A stretch of DNA of 64,000 nucleotides from UBA3478 sp049596955 (GTDB lineage: Bacteria > Bacteroidota > Bacteroidia > Flavobacteriales > Flavobacteriaceae), in contig JBMYMD010000009.1 in the NCBI GenBank assembly GCA_049596955.1, positions 1 to 64,000 of the forward strand, written 5' to 3'. How positions within the stretch are numbered: the first letter of the stretch is position 1; each line of letters begins with the position of its first letter. Below, in pieces: positions 27,091 to 36,015 of the stretch. Position numbers and translations under genes: made by a program. The notes beneath the pieces were generated by a model. That model was given only the letters and a program-made list of their open reading frames with translations. It ran no database searches and was not told the origin of the DNA.

Positions 27091-28596
27091 ATGAAAAAAC
27101 ATGTACTTCTTTTAAGTTTATTGCTATTTACTTCAGTTCGGGCTCAAAATCAACAAGAACTTGAGCAGGTCGTAACTCAAGAAGTTCAATCGAGTTTTGA
27201 GCAGTTTAAAGCTTTACTGAGCATTCCTAATGATGCCAATTACCCTGAGGATATTGCGCAAAACATCAATTGGATTGAATCGGCCTTTGAAAAACGAGGG
27301 TTTTCGACCGTACAAATCGAAACTAAAGGAGCACCTCTAGTGCTGGCTCAGCGAAACTTTCACAAAAAGGCGTCTACCCTTTTGGTTTACCTGCAAGTTG
27401 ACGGACAACCTGTTGATCCAAGTCGATGGTTTCAAGAAAATCCCTATGTAGTCGCTTTAAAAGCTCAAAATAGTGATGGCAGCTGGAGTGAAATACCTTG
27501 GGAAAATATAAAAAACTACGATCCAGAATGGAGGATTTTTGCCCGTTCTGCAAGTGACGCTAAAGGGCCTATTACCATGTTTTTAAGTGCTGTAGATGCA
27601 CTAGAGCGCCTTAAGATGATTCCTGATTTTAACCTCAAGGTAATTTTAGATTTCGAAGAAGAATTAGGTTCTCCCAACCTTCCCGCAGCTGTGCTTCAAA
27701 ACAAATCTATTCTGAAAGCGGATAGACTGGTCATTTTTGATGGTCCAAGGCATCGCCTCAACAAGCCAACACTAACTTTCGGGGCAAGAGGTATTTCTAC
27801 GATTCAACTCACCACTTATGGACCGATTGTGCCTCAGCACAGTGGTCACTTTGGAAATTATGCTCCAAACCCTGCTTTTAAATTAGCCAGACTGCTCAGC
27901 AGTATGAAAGATGAGGAAGGTAAGGTGCTTATTGAAGGGTATTACGACGGAGTGGTTTTAGATGAAGAAACCAAAAAAATATTAGCCCAAACCCCTCAAG
28001 ATGACGAGCTTCTTAAAGAAGTTTTACAATTAGCGGTCTTTGACAAAGTGGCCGACAACTATCAAGAAGCTATTCAGTATCCTTCACTCAATATTAGAGG
28101 AATGCAATCTGGTTGGATTAACGAAGAAGTTCGAACAATTGTTCCTGCATGGGCAAGAGCTGAAATCGATGTACGTCTAGTCAAAGAAATAAGTGCAGAG
28201 CGACTGATTGGATTGATTAAAAAACACGTCGAAGATCAGGGCTTTCTAGTGCTGGATAGAGAACCCACAAAGGAAGAGCGAAAAACACACAAGAACATCG
28301 CTACCATGACTTCTGAAATTTCCTACCAATCTTTTAGAACAGACCTCAACGGTCCTACGGGTAAATGGCTGCAATCGGCCTTGATAAGAGGTTTTGAAGA
28401 GAAGCCTATTCTACAGCGCATGAGTGGAGGGTCTATCCCTATCGCTCCTTTTGTCAATGCCTTAGATGTTCCAGCGGTAACTGTGCCCACAGTGAATCGA
28501 GACAACAATCAACACAGTCCAAATGAAAATATTAGACTGGGAAATTACGTCGAAGGAATAAAAACAATATTGGCTATCTTAACCGAACCTTTTTAA
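27091..28596 (+). CDS. M20-family peptidase-like protein with an altered first metal motif
   Basis: 501 residues with signal peptide ending SVRAQ. M20 architecture is clear: SASDAKGPITMF (D156), DFEEELGSP (E189, E190) and a lid domain, with HSPNEN near the end. The usual HxD that opens the metal site reads QVD (Q102, D104) in YLQVDGQPVD, so one zinc ligand is missing. It may use one metal, or be a non-peptidase homologue. Start at ATG 27091. Followed 16 bp later by a DoxX-family gene. Confidence 0.8.
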   Translation: MKKHVLLLSLLLFTSVRAQNQQELEQVVTQEVQSSFEQFKALLSIPNDANYPEDIAQNINWIESAFEKRGFSTVQIETKGAPLVLAQRNFHKKASTLLVYLQVDGQPVDPSRWFQENPYVVALKAQNSDGSWSEIPWENIKNYDPEWRIFARSASDAKGPITMFLSAVDALERLKMIPDFNLKVILDFEEELGSPNLPAAVLQNKSILKADRLVIFDGPRHRLNKPTLTFGARGISTIQLTTYGPIVPQHSGHFGNYAPNPAFKLARLLSSMKDEEGKVLIEGYYDGVVLDEETKKILAQTPQDDELLKEVLQLAVFDKVADNYQEAIQYPSLNIRGMQSGWINEEVRTIVPAWARAEIDVRLVKEISAERLIGLIKKHVEDQGFLVLDREPTKEERKTHKNIATMTSEISYQSFRTDLNGPTGKWLQSALIRGFEEKPILQRMSGGSIPIAPFVNALDVPAVTVPTVNRDNNQHSPNENIRLGNYVEGIKTILAILTEPF

Positions 28597-28612
28597 TTTG
28601 AAAACAGAAAAA

Positions 28613-29005
28613 ATGAATAGAGCATTATTACTCACACGTGTTGTCTTTGGCTTTTTAATCGTTTACTTACACGGAATTCCAAAACTTATGGGAGGTCCTG
28701 AAAGATGGCAAAGACTCGGTAGTTCTTTAAGTGGTTCACTCGGTATAGATGGTGTCAATGTTTTCTTTGGATTCATGGCTATGATGGCTGAAACTCTTGG
28801 AGGAATTTTGATTTTGGTGGGATTGTACACCAGAATCAGCGCTTCCTTTTTAGCTTTTACCATGCTTGTTGCTTTCTCTGGGCATCTTGTCCGGGATGGC
28901 TTTGCAGGATCTGAAAAACCACTTTTATTCTTGGTTTATTTTATTAGTTTAATACTAAGTGGCGCAGGGTCATTTAGCATCGATAAAATATGGAGAAAAA
29001 AATAG
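28613..29005 (+). CDS. DoxX-family membrane protein
   Basis: 130 residues from the ATG at 28613 (an upstream TTG is less likely). Four hydrophobic helices with IPKLMGGPERW and LIVYLHGIPK, typical of DoxX/DoxD-type proteins. These are often part of quinone- or thiosulfate-linked electron transfer, or stress-related membrane complexes. Lies between an M20 peptidase-like gene and a sugar isomerase-like gene; role in that unit unknown. Confidence 0.82.
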   Translation: MNRALLLTRVVFGFLIVYLHGIPKLMGGPERWQRLGSSLSGSLGIDGVNVFFGFMAMMAETLGGILILVGLYTRISASFLAFTMLVAFSGHLVRDGFAGSEKPLLFLVYFISLILSGAGSFSIDKIWRKK

Positions 29006-29070
29006 TTCTCCACCGGCCGATTTAGCTTTTTAAATCAGCACTAAATCAAAAGACAAGACGACTAACCATT

Positions 29071-30018
29071 ATGATGACTAGAAAGAAATTTTTGAATTAT
29101 TCAGCGCTGGCTACGGCTAGCCTGTTAACCCCCTCTTTTATGATGAATACTAAAAATTATGCCTTGGGGCTCGGTTTATTTTCTGTTCCGAAAGGATTGA
29201 ATGACGATCTTGAAGGCACCCTTGATATGCTCGCCGCTATTGGTTTTGAAGAACTTGAAGTTTTTGGGCCTTATACCTTTAGTGATGAAAAAACAAAACA
29301 AGAATGGGCAGCCACTTCTCAAATGCTGGGCTTTAGCGCAAGTGGATTCTACGGTCACACTCCTGAAGATTTTGGAGCAAAAGTAAAAGACAGAGGAATG
29401 AGCATTCCCTCCATGCACACAGATATTGAAACCTTACAATACAATATGTCTGCACTCGGAGAGGCGGCACGAAAAATCGGTGCCACATATGTGGTTTTAC
29501 CCGCCTTGCCAGAACCTTATCGAAAAGATATGGACGACTACAAGCGAAGTGCAGAACTCTTCAATGAGATTGGTAAAAATGCACGTGAAGAGGGCATTCG
29601 CTTTGGCTATCACAATCACGGATACGGTCTAAAACCATGGGGAACAGAGAGACCCATAGACCTTATACTCGAGCAAACAGATCCTGACTTGGTGTTCTTT
29701 GAAATGGATTTGTTTTGGACCACCGCAGGAGGTATCAATCCTATAGAATTATTAGACAAACATCCCAACCGATACAAAATGCTTCACATCAAAGACATGA
29801 AGCCTATCAAAGAGTTTCAAGGAGACGGTTCAAGCCCACAGGAATGGTTTGGCTTGTTTCCGAATATGACCTCTTGCGGAAAAGGTGATATCGATTTAGA
29901 TGGAATCATCAAAAAAAGCAAAACAATTGGTGTCGAACATTTCTTTGTCGAACAAGATATGGTCATGCAACCCGAAGTTGCACTCAAAGAGAGTTTTGAA
30001 TACTTAAAAACCCTGTAA
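29071..30018 (+). CDS. Sugar phosphate isomerase/epimerase-like protein (xylose-isomerase TIM barrel)
   Basis: 315 residues. MMTRKKFLNYSALATASLL looks like an export signal with RKKFL but without a twin arginine. TIM-barrel features: FEELEVFGP, GYHNHGYGL, FFEMDLFW, MLHIKDMKP and FVEQDM give the metal-site Glu/Asp/His residues of the AP-endonuclease-2 superfamily. Exported members occur in Bacteroidota with 3-keto-sugar or hydroxypyruvate-type chemistry; substrate unknown. Its TAA overlaps the next ATG by one base. Confidence 0.82.
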   Translation: MMTRKKFLNYSALATASLLTPSFMMNTKNYALGLGLFSVPKGLNDDLEGTLDMLAAIGFEELEVFGPYTFSDEKTKQEWAATSQMLGFSASGFYGHTPEDFGAKVKDRGMSIPSMHTDIETLQYNMSALGEAARKIGATYVVLPALPEPYRKDMDDYKRSAELFNEIGKNAREEGIRFGYHNHGYGLKPWGTERPIDLILEQTDPDLVFFEMDLFWTTAGGINPIELLDKHPNRYKMLHIKDMKPIKEFQGDGSSPQEWFGLFPNMTSCGKGDIDLDGIIKKSKTIGVEHFFVEQDMVMQPEVALKESFEYLKTL

Positions 30019-31313
30019 TGAAACATCGCGCATTCCCATATGTTGGACTTTTTTTGTTGGGCTTTGGACTGTTTTTTGCTCAGGGGCAATCGAGCCCAAG
30101 TATTGAATCAAAATACGTAAAAAGTATTGCTAAGCTCAAAAAATCAAAAGAGGTTAAACGTGCTTTTCAAGAGATCTTGGCCTTAGAAGACAAGACACTA
30201 AAGCGTCATATTACGCTTACTGAAATTCCTGCACCCCCTTTCAAAGAACAAAAAAGAGCCGAAGCGATGCAAGAGTATTTCACTTCGCTTGGAGCGGATT
30301 TTGTCTGGATAGATGAGGTAGGCAACGTTCTAGCCCTTGTAGAGGGAAGTAAAGGAAGTTTAAATATTGCCGTAGATGCGCATTTGGATACGGTGTTTCC
30401 AGAAGGTACAGACGTTAGCGTTCGAATTCAAAACGACACCCTGTACGCTCCTGGAATTGCCGATGACACAAGAGGACTAAGCATGCTTTTAACCCTGTTA
30501 GAAACCTTGAGAATTACAGGAATACAGCCAGAAAACAACCTTCTATTAATCGCTTCTGTAGGTGAAGAAGGGCTTGGTGATCTCAGAGGCGTAAAACATC
30601 TCTTTAGAAAGGATGGTCCTAAAATTGACAAATGGATTTCAGTTGACGGAGGCTCTTTAGCAAGGGTTAATAACCAAGGACTGGGTTCTTATCGATATCG
30701 AGTTCACTTTGAAGGTCCTGGAGGACATTCGTGGGGGGCTTTTGGTCTTGCCAATCCTCATCACGCTCTAGGTGGAATGATCAGCAAATTCGTTCAATAT
30801 GCGGACGCCTACACTAAATCTGGTCCTAAAACCTCGTACAATATTGGAACGATTCGCGGTGGAACCTCTGTAAACTCGATTCCTTTTGAATCTGTCATGG
30901 AGGTGGATATTAGATCGATTGAACCTTCTCGCTTGGACGATATGGAAGAGCTACTGAAACAGGCTGCTAATGAAGCTTTGACCTATCAAAACAGCATTAA
31001 ACGCAGAGGGCCTGACTTAAGCTTGAGAATCGATAAGATTGGCAACCGGCCATCGGGAAAATTGTCAGAAAGCCTGCCTTTGATTCAATCGGCTCTGGCT
31101 GCATCACAATCTTTTGGCGCAGAACCTCAACTCACCATTGGGTCGACCAATTCAAACATTCCCATTTCAAAAAATATTCCAGCGGTGACCATTGGTGTCG
31201 GTGGCAGAGGTGGTAAAGCGCATTCTCTTGATGAATGGTGGATCAATGACAATGGTCATCTTTCTATTCAAATGCTCTTGTTACTGACCCTGAGCCAAAC
31301 GGGAATTAATTAG
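30018..31313 (+). CDS. M20/M25/M40-family metallopeptidase, secreted
   Basis: 431 residues. Signal peptide ending FFAQGQ. All canonical motifs are present: DAHLDTVFPEG (H122, D124), GIADDTRG (D149/D150), VGEEGLGD (E183, E184) and GGHSWGAFG of the dimerisation lid. The motif set resembles peptidase T/DapE-type exopeptidases. The start codon shares a base with the upstream stop (TAATG). Its last 8 bases overlap the convergent sulfatase gene. Confidence 0.87.
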   Translation: MKHRAFPYVGLFLLGFGLFFAQGQSSPSIESKYVKSIAKLKKSKEVKRAFQEILALEDKTLKRHITLTEIPAPPFKEQKRAEAMQEYFTSLGADFVWIDEVGNVLALVEGSKGSLNIAVDAHLDTVFPEGTDVSVRIQNDTLYAPGIADDTRGLSMLLTLLETLRITGIQPENNLLLIASVGEEGLGDLRGVKHLFRKDGPKIDKWISVDGGSLARVNNQGLGSYRYRVHFEGPGGHSWGAFGLANPHHALGGMISKFVQYADAYTKSGPKTSYNIGTIRGGTSVNSIPFESVMEVDIRSIEPSRLDDMEELLKQAANEALTYQNSIKRRGPDLSLRIDKIGNRPSGKLSESLPLIQSALAASQSFGAEPQLTIGSTNSNIPISKNIPAVTIGVGGRGGKAHSLDEWWINDNGHLSIQMLLLLTLSQTGIN

Positions 31314-32880
31314 CGTTCCAAAAGCCCTCTTCGAGTAAAGGAATTTGAAAACGCTCAATTTCAGAGCGCCGGTGTGCTTGGCGAAAATACGCGTCTGCCT
31401 GCTCAATAAGCTGCGGATGCTGATCAGCGATATTGTTCTCTTCTGCTGGATCTTCTTTCAAGTTGTAAAGCTCCAGACTCGGCGGCAATTTATCTTTCAG
31501 ATGAGCCCAAACCAATTTGTAATCTCCAAAACGCACTGCCAACTGCCCACCGTATTCAGGAAACTCCCAATATAAATAGTCGTGTTGCTGTTGATTCTCC
31601 TCCTCCAGTAAGGTGGGTAAAAAACTAATCCCATCCTGTTCAGAGGTGATTTCAAAAGAGGCTAAGTCAGCTAAAGTTGCCAGTAAATCGTATTGTATTG
31701 AGATGTGGTCTGTTTCAGATCCAGCTCTAATTTGATTCGGCCAAGACGCAAGCATAGGCACGCGAATACCTCCTTCGTAAACAAAACCTTTACCGCGTCC
31801 GCGCTCTTCACCAAAAGGACCTGATGAGTTAAAAAATTCACCATCGGTACCTCCGGAAAAAGTAACGCCATTGTCAGAGCTAAACAAAATTAACGTGTTT
31901 TCGTACACTCCTTTTTCTTTTAGTTTTTGAATAAGTCTACCGACGTTTTCATCAAAGTAAGAAATCATTGCTGCGTAAGTAGCTCTGGGAGTTTGATTGG
32001 GAAAGTATCCTTTGTTACCCAAATAGGGTTCTTCTTCTCCAAATTTTTCGATGTAGTGATTTACCCAACGCTCAGGTGCTTGCAGAGGGTTATGCGGAAT
32101 TGGTGAAGCCCAGTACAGAAAGAAGGGTTCTTCATTGGATGCCTCTTCTACAAAAGCACTCATTTTATCGTACATCAAATCCGGTGCAAAATCGTTGAGT
32201 TTAAAGTTATCGTAGCTCTTTTCATCATAAGGGTCAGCCCCTTCTTCGAGTTTTGTATGGGGAGCAATCGCCTCATTGTTGAGGTAAACTCGATTGAGAT
32301 TTTCGTATAAATGCGTGGGATAAAAGGTGTGAGCGATGCGCTGACAATTATAGCCGTAGAAGTAATCAAAACCCATTTTAGTTGGAACAGAATGAGAGTC
32401 AGGCGAGCCTAATCCCCACTTACCTACCATTGCTGTTTGATAACCTGCCGACTTTAAATAATGCGCAAGGGTTTTTGTGTTTTCGGGCATTGGCCGTTGA
32501 CCCTCTAAGGTTGAATCTTTGACCATTTCGTGATAATCCCAAACCATACCTCTTGATCTCATTTCATCATTTCCTCTGATGAAAGCGTGACCAGAATGTT
32601 GCCCTGTCAGCAACATATATCGAGCCGGAGCACAAACAGGGGCACTAGAATAATGCTGGGTGAACTTCATGCCAGAGGCGGCCAGGGCATCTATATTCGG
32701 AGTTTCTATCTTTAGTTGTCCATAGGCTCCAAGCTCACCATAACCTAAATCATCCGCTAAAATGTAGATGATGTTAGGTCTTGTTTCTTTTGCCGTCTTT
32801 GAAGGAGTGCACGAATTTAATCCCAAGATTGCCACAAGGATTATCGGTACACTTTTAAACAAATGCTGTATGCTACTCAT
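31306..32880 (-). CDS. S1-family sulfatase, lipoprotein, divergent from the fucose operon
   Basis: 524 residues. Lipobox-like LNSC (C24). LADDLGYGELGAYG (41-54) gives the calcium ligands; CAPARYMLLTG (C83, R87) is the canonical C-x-P-x-R formylglycine motif; SSDNGVTFSGG is the second metal region. Situated 166 bp from the GH29 fucosidase and transcribed away from it, it is well placed to desulfate fucose-containing glycans (fucoidan or related), by inference from position. Maturase gene not in the window. Confidence 0.9.
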   Translation of the reverse strand: MSSIQHLFKSVPIILVAILGLNSCTPSKTAKETRPNIIYILADDLGYGELGAYGQLKIETPNIDALAASGMKFTQHYSSAPVCAPARYMLLTGQHSGHAFIRGNDEMRSRGMVWDYHEMVKDSTLEGQRPMPENTKTLAHYLKSAGYQTAMVGKWGLGSPDSHSVPTKMGFDYFYGYNCQRIAHTFYPTHLYENLNRVYLNNEAIAPHTKLEEGADPYDEKSYDNFKLNDFAPDLMYDKMSAFVEEASNEEPFFLYWASPIPHNPLQAPERWVNHYIEKFGEEEPYLGNKGYFPNQTPRATYAAMISYFDENVGRLIQKLKEKGVYENTLILFSSDNGVTFSGGTDGEFFNSSGPFGEERGRGKGFVYEGGIRVPMLASWPNQIRAGSETDHISIQYDLLATLADLASFEITSEQDGISFLPTLLEEENQQQHDYLYWEFPEYGGQLAVRFGDYKLVWAHLKDKLPPSLELYNLKEDPAEENNIADQHPQLIEQADAYFRQAHRRSEIERFQIPLLEEGFWNAN

Positions 32881-32950
32881 AATAAATAACTTTTGAATTG
32901 TCTGCAGTTAGAATGTCATTATTAAACCAATAATAGTAAATTTATGAAAC

Positions 32951-32960
32951 ACCTTAAGGT
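32951..32960. promoter_or_regulatory. Candidate operator palindrome in the sulfatase/fucosidase divergent intergenic region
   Basis: Perfect 10-bp palindrome ACCTTAAGGT at the centre of the 166-bp gap (71 bp from the sulfatase ATG, 87 bp from the fucosidase ATG). A second inverted repeat, ATTATT-N5-AATAAT, lies at 32918-32934. Central position between two divergent units suggests a shared regulatory site; no regulator gene is nearby. Could be chance in AT-rich DNA. Confidence 0.35.
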
Positions 32961-33046
32961 TTACTGCATTGATTTTGATGGAATAAGGGTATTTGCTTCC
33001 CACAAAAAATGGTGTTAAATTTTAGGTGCACTAACTGAACTAACTA

Positions 33047-34384
33047 ATGAAAAAACAATGGTCTCTGGTCTTACTCTTTGCAGTAAGCCTCAATTTCGCA
33101 CAACAAGGAATTCCGAATTATCAGCCCTCTGATGAAAATTTAAACGCACGTGAGTGGTTTCAAGAAGCCCGTTTTGGGCTCTTCATTCACTGGGGAGTTT
33201 ACAGTCTTTTAGGAGATGGGGAATGGGTGATGAACAATCAGAATATTGCCGTTGACACCTATGAAAAATTACCAGCATTTTTTAATCCTATTGATTTCGA
33301 TGCAGAAGAGTGGGTGGCAATGGCCAAAAATGCAGGTATGAAATACATCACCATCACCAGTAGGCATCACGATGGTTTTTCTATGTTTGATACCGCTGCA
33401 GAAGATTATGACATTGTAGATGCCACTCCTTTTAAACGAGATGTATTAAAAGAGTTGGCCGCGGCTTGTAAAAAGGCTGACATAAAGTTGTTTTTCTATT
33501 ATTCTCTGCTGGATTGGAGAAGTGATGATTACTACCCTCGTGGTCGTACGGGTTTAGGTATAAAAGGACGTGAAAATGGGGATTGGAATGCCTATATCGC
33601 TTTTATGAAACAGCAACTCACTGAACTTTTAACGAATTATGGAGAAATTGGAGGTATCTGGTTTGACGGACATTGGGACCAAAAGCAATGGGACGGAAAA
33701 AAATTCGGCAAACTCAATGTTGATTGGCATTATCGAGAATTGTATCAATTGATTCACGATTTACAACCCCATGCCTTGATCGGAAACAACCATCATATTG
33801 CACCCATTTCAGGAGAGGACTTTCAAATGTTTGAGAAAGACCTACCCGGACAAAACACTACAGGTTGGGGAACTTCAGCTTCAGATATCGGTCAATTGCC
33901 CTTAGAGGTTTGTGAGACCATCAATGGATCTTGGGGATTCAATCTTCAAGACGACAAACATAAATCGTCTAAAGAGCTTATTCACTTATTGGTCAAATCT
34001 GCTTCTTACGGCAGTAACCTCTTATTAAACGTAGGTCCAATGCCCAATGGTAAAATTCAAACTGAACACCTCAAATCACTTTCAGAAATTGGATTGTGGC
34101 TCGATCAATACGGTGAAACAGTATACGGTACCAAGGCTGGAATTTTAGAACCAGACAATCAATTGGCTTCTACCCGAAAAGAACGCAAAGTTTACCTTCA
34201 CGTACTCGACCCAGAACACAATGTCATCTTTTTAAGAGATGTTCCTGAAAAAATCAAATCGGCTAAACTCTATAGAACCTCAAAAAAGGTGAGATACGAA
34301 CAAAACGACTTGGGATTGACTATCGCTATTCCAAAAGCAGAAATGAATCCTATTAATACCATTATTGAGTTAGAACTCAAATAG
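33047..34384 (+). CDS. Alpha-L-fucosidase, GH29
   Basis: 445 residues with signal peptide ending LNFAQQ. FGLFIHWGVYS (43-53), ITSRHHDGF with the HH motif (107-108) and GIWFDGHW with nucleophile D207 are signature GH29 elements; the catalytic domain fills about 25-360 with a small C-terminal sheet domain. Releases L-fucose from alpha-linked glycans in the periplasm. First gene of the plus-strand fucose operon; the next gene starts 5 bp downstream. Confidence 0.93.
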   Translation: MKKQWSLVLLFAVSLNFAQQGIPNYQPSDENLNAREWFQEARFGLFIHWGVYSLLGDGEWVMNNQNIAVDTYEKLPAFFNPIDFDAEEWVAMAKNAGMKYITITSRHHDGFSMFDTAAEDYDIVDATPFKRDVLKELAAACKKADIKLFFYYSLLDWRSDDYYPRGRTGLGIKGRENGDWNAYIAFMKQQLTELLTNYGEIGGIWFDGHWDQKQWDGKKFGKLNVDWHYRELYQLIHDLQPHALIGNNHHIAPISGEDFQMFEKDLPGQNTTGWGTSASDIGQLPLEVCETINGSWGFNLQDDKHKSSKELIHLLVKSASYGSNLLLNVGPMPNGKIQTEHLKSLSEIGLWLDQYGETVYGTKAGILEPDNQLASTRKERKVYLHVLDPEHNVIFLRDVPEKIKSAKLYRTSKKVRYEQNDLGLTIAIPKAEMNPINTIIELELK

Positions 34385-34389
34385 TCCTG

Positions 34390-35157
34390 ATGCAAGACCT
34401 TCAAGATAAAACAGTCGTCATCACTGGAGGCGCAAGTGGAATTGGAGAGGCCTTGGTTCGCACTTTTGCACAAGCCGGAGCCCGAGTTTACCTCATCGAC
34501 ACCAATTCGAATCAAGCAGAACAAGTGGTCGAATCCATCGGTTCAGAAAAAGTCAAATTCTTACACTGCGATATCAGCAAACACGAGGATTTTCATGAGC
34601 TCGCAAGCAAAATTGAAGGGAAACATCAGGTAGACATCCTGATCAATAATGCAGGAATTCCTCATGTGGGTTCACTCGAAAAAACAGATGTGGACGATTT
34701 AAACCGATTGTATGAGGTCAATATTAAGGGCGTCTACAATGGAATGCATGCCTTTATTTTACACATGAAACAACGTAAAAAAGGGGTAATTCTAAATATG
34801 GCTTCAATTGCCTCAAGTGTAGGTATAAGTGATCGCTTTGCGTATTCTATGACCAAAGGAGCTGTGCTGACCATGACCTATTCTGTGGCCAAAGATTATG
34901 TTGAACACGGCATTCGCTGCAATAGCATTTCGCCTGCCCGAGTTCACACCCCTTTTGTCGATGGTTTTATCAGAGAAAACTATCCTGAAAAGCAAGAGCA
35001 AATGTTCGCTCAACTTTCAAAAACTCAACCTATAGGCCGTATGGCTTCCCCTGAAGAAATCGCAAAGTTTGCGCTCTTTCTCTGTTCGGATGACGCTGCC
35101 TTTATCACAGGAACTGACTACCCCATAGATGGTGGATTTATAAAATTGAACAGTTAA
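34390..35157 (+). CDS. SDR oxidoreductase, probable 2-keto-3-deoxy-L-fuconate dehydrogenase
   Basis: 255 residues. Classical SDR: TGGASGIGEA (12-21), NNAG (about 91-94), Ser in MASIASS and YSMTK active site. Coding contexts (fucosidases, FAH hydrolase, lactonase, FucP) suggest oxidation of 2-keto-3-deoxy-L-fuconate to the 2,4-diketo acid, as in the non-phosphorylative fucose pathway; alternatively this is L-fucose dehydrogenase. Stop codon and the next start are adjacent. Confidence 0.8.
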   Translation: MQDLQDKTVVITGGASGIGEALVRTFAQAGARVYLIDTNSNQAEQVVESIGSEKVKFLHCDISKHEDFHELASKIEGKHQVDILINNAGIPHVGSLEKTDVDDLNRLYEVNIKGVYNGMHAFILHMKQRKKGVILNMASIASSVGISDRFAYSMTKGAVLTMTYSVAKDYVEHGIRCNSISPARVHTPFVDGFIRENYPEKQEQMFAQLSKTQPIGRMASPEEIAKFALFLCSDDAAFITGTDYPIDGGFIKLNS

Positions 35158-36015
35158 ATGAAACTCGCAAGATACGGGGCCATAGGCCAAGAAAAACCAG
35201 CTGTACTCACAAAAAACGGAGAGCTCATAGACGTCAGCGCTTTTACGCCTGACTTCGACCTAAACTTTTTTGAAAATGACGGTATGCACAACTTAGAAAA
35301 ATGGTTATCCGAACATGAGAACAGCTGCGCTATAGTTTCTTCAGATGAGCGCCTCGCCGCCCCTCTGAGTCAAGTTTCAAAAATAATTTGTGTTGGGCTC
35401 AACTATTCCAAACACGCCTCTGAAAGTGGCATGACTTTACCAAAAGAACCTGTACTGTTTTTTAAAGCAAGCTCCGCCATTTGTGGCCCTAATGACCAAA
35501 TTACAATACCGAAAAATGCGACTAAACTCGATTGGGAAGTTGAACTCGGCGTAGTTATTGGCAAAAAAGCTACCTATGTTTCTAAAGCTGACGCCTTCTC
35601 TCACATTGCTGGATATGTTTTACACAATGATTACAGTGAAAGAGCCTTTCAATTAGAACGCGAAGGCCAGTGGGTAAAGGGAAAAAGTCACGACACTTTC
35701 GCTCCACTTGGACCTTATTTAGTCGGACGAGATGAAATTACAGACCCGCACAAACTAGACCTTTGGTTAAAGGTAAATGGTGAACGACTACAAGACAGCA
35801 ACACTTCTGATTTGGTTTTTAAAATTGACGAATTGGTGAGTTATATCAGTTCATTTATGACCTTACTTCCCGGAGATATCATTTCTACAGGGACCCCATC
35901 TGGTGTTGGACTAGGATTTGATCCACCCAAATACTTAAAGGCAGGAGACCTAGTTGAATTAGGTATTGAGGGATTAGGAGAAGCGCGACAAGAAATTATA
36001 AACTACCCTGAATGA
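35158..36015 (+). CDS. FAH-family hydrolase, probable 2,4-diketo-3-deoxy-L-fuconate hydrolase
   Basis: 285 residues. FAH-fold C-terminus with LDWEVELGVVIG (metal-ligand glutamate about 124-126), NDYSERAFQ, KSHDTFAPLGPYLV, and STGTPSGVG. Family members cleave C-C bonds of diketo acids; here expected to give pyruvate and L-lactate from the diketo acid produced by the upstream SDR. Its last 4 bases overlap the amidohydrolase start. Confidence 0.82.
   Translation: MKLARYGAIGQEKPAVLTKNGELIDVSAFTPDFDLNFFENDGMHNLEKWLSEHENSCAIVSSDERLAAPLSQVSKIICVGLNYSKHASESGMTLPKEPVLFFKASSAICGPNDQITIPKNATKLDWEVELGVVIGKKATYVSKADAFSHIAGYVLHNDYSERAFQLEREGQWVKGKSHDTFAPLGPYLVGRDEITDPHKLDLWLKVNGERLQDSNTSDLVFKIDELVSYISSFMTLLPGDIISTGTPSGVGLGFDPPKYLKAGDLVELGIEGLGEARQEIINYPE

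Noticed and set aside
28985..29070. Possible terminator between DoxX and the sugar isomerase-like gene
   Set aside because: Only a weak AT-rich stem with no T-tract, so no terminator is called.
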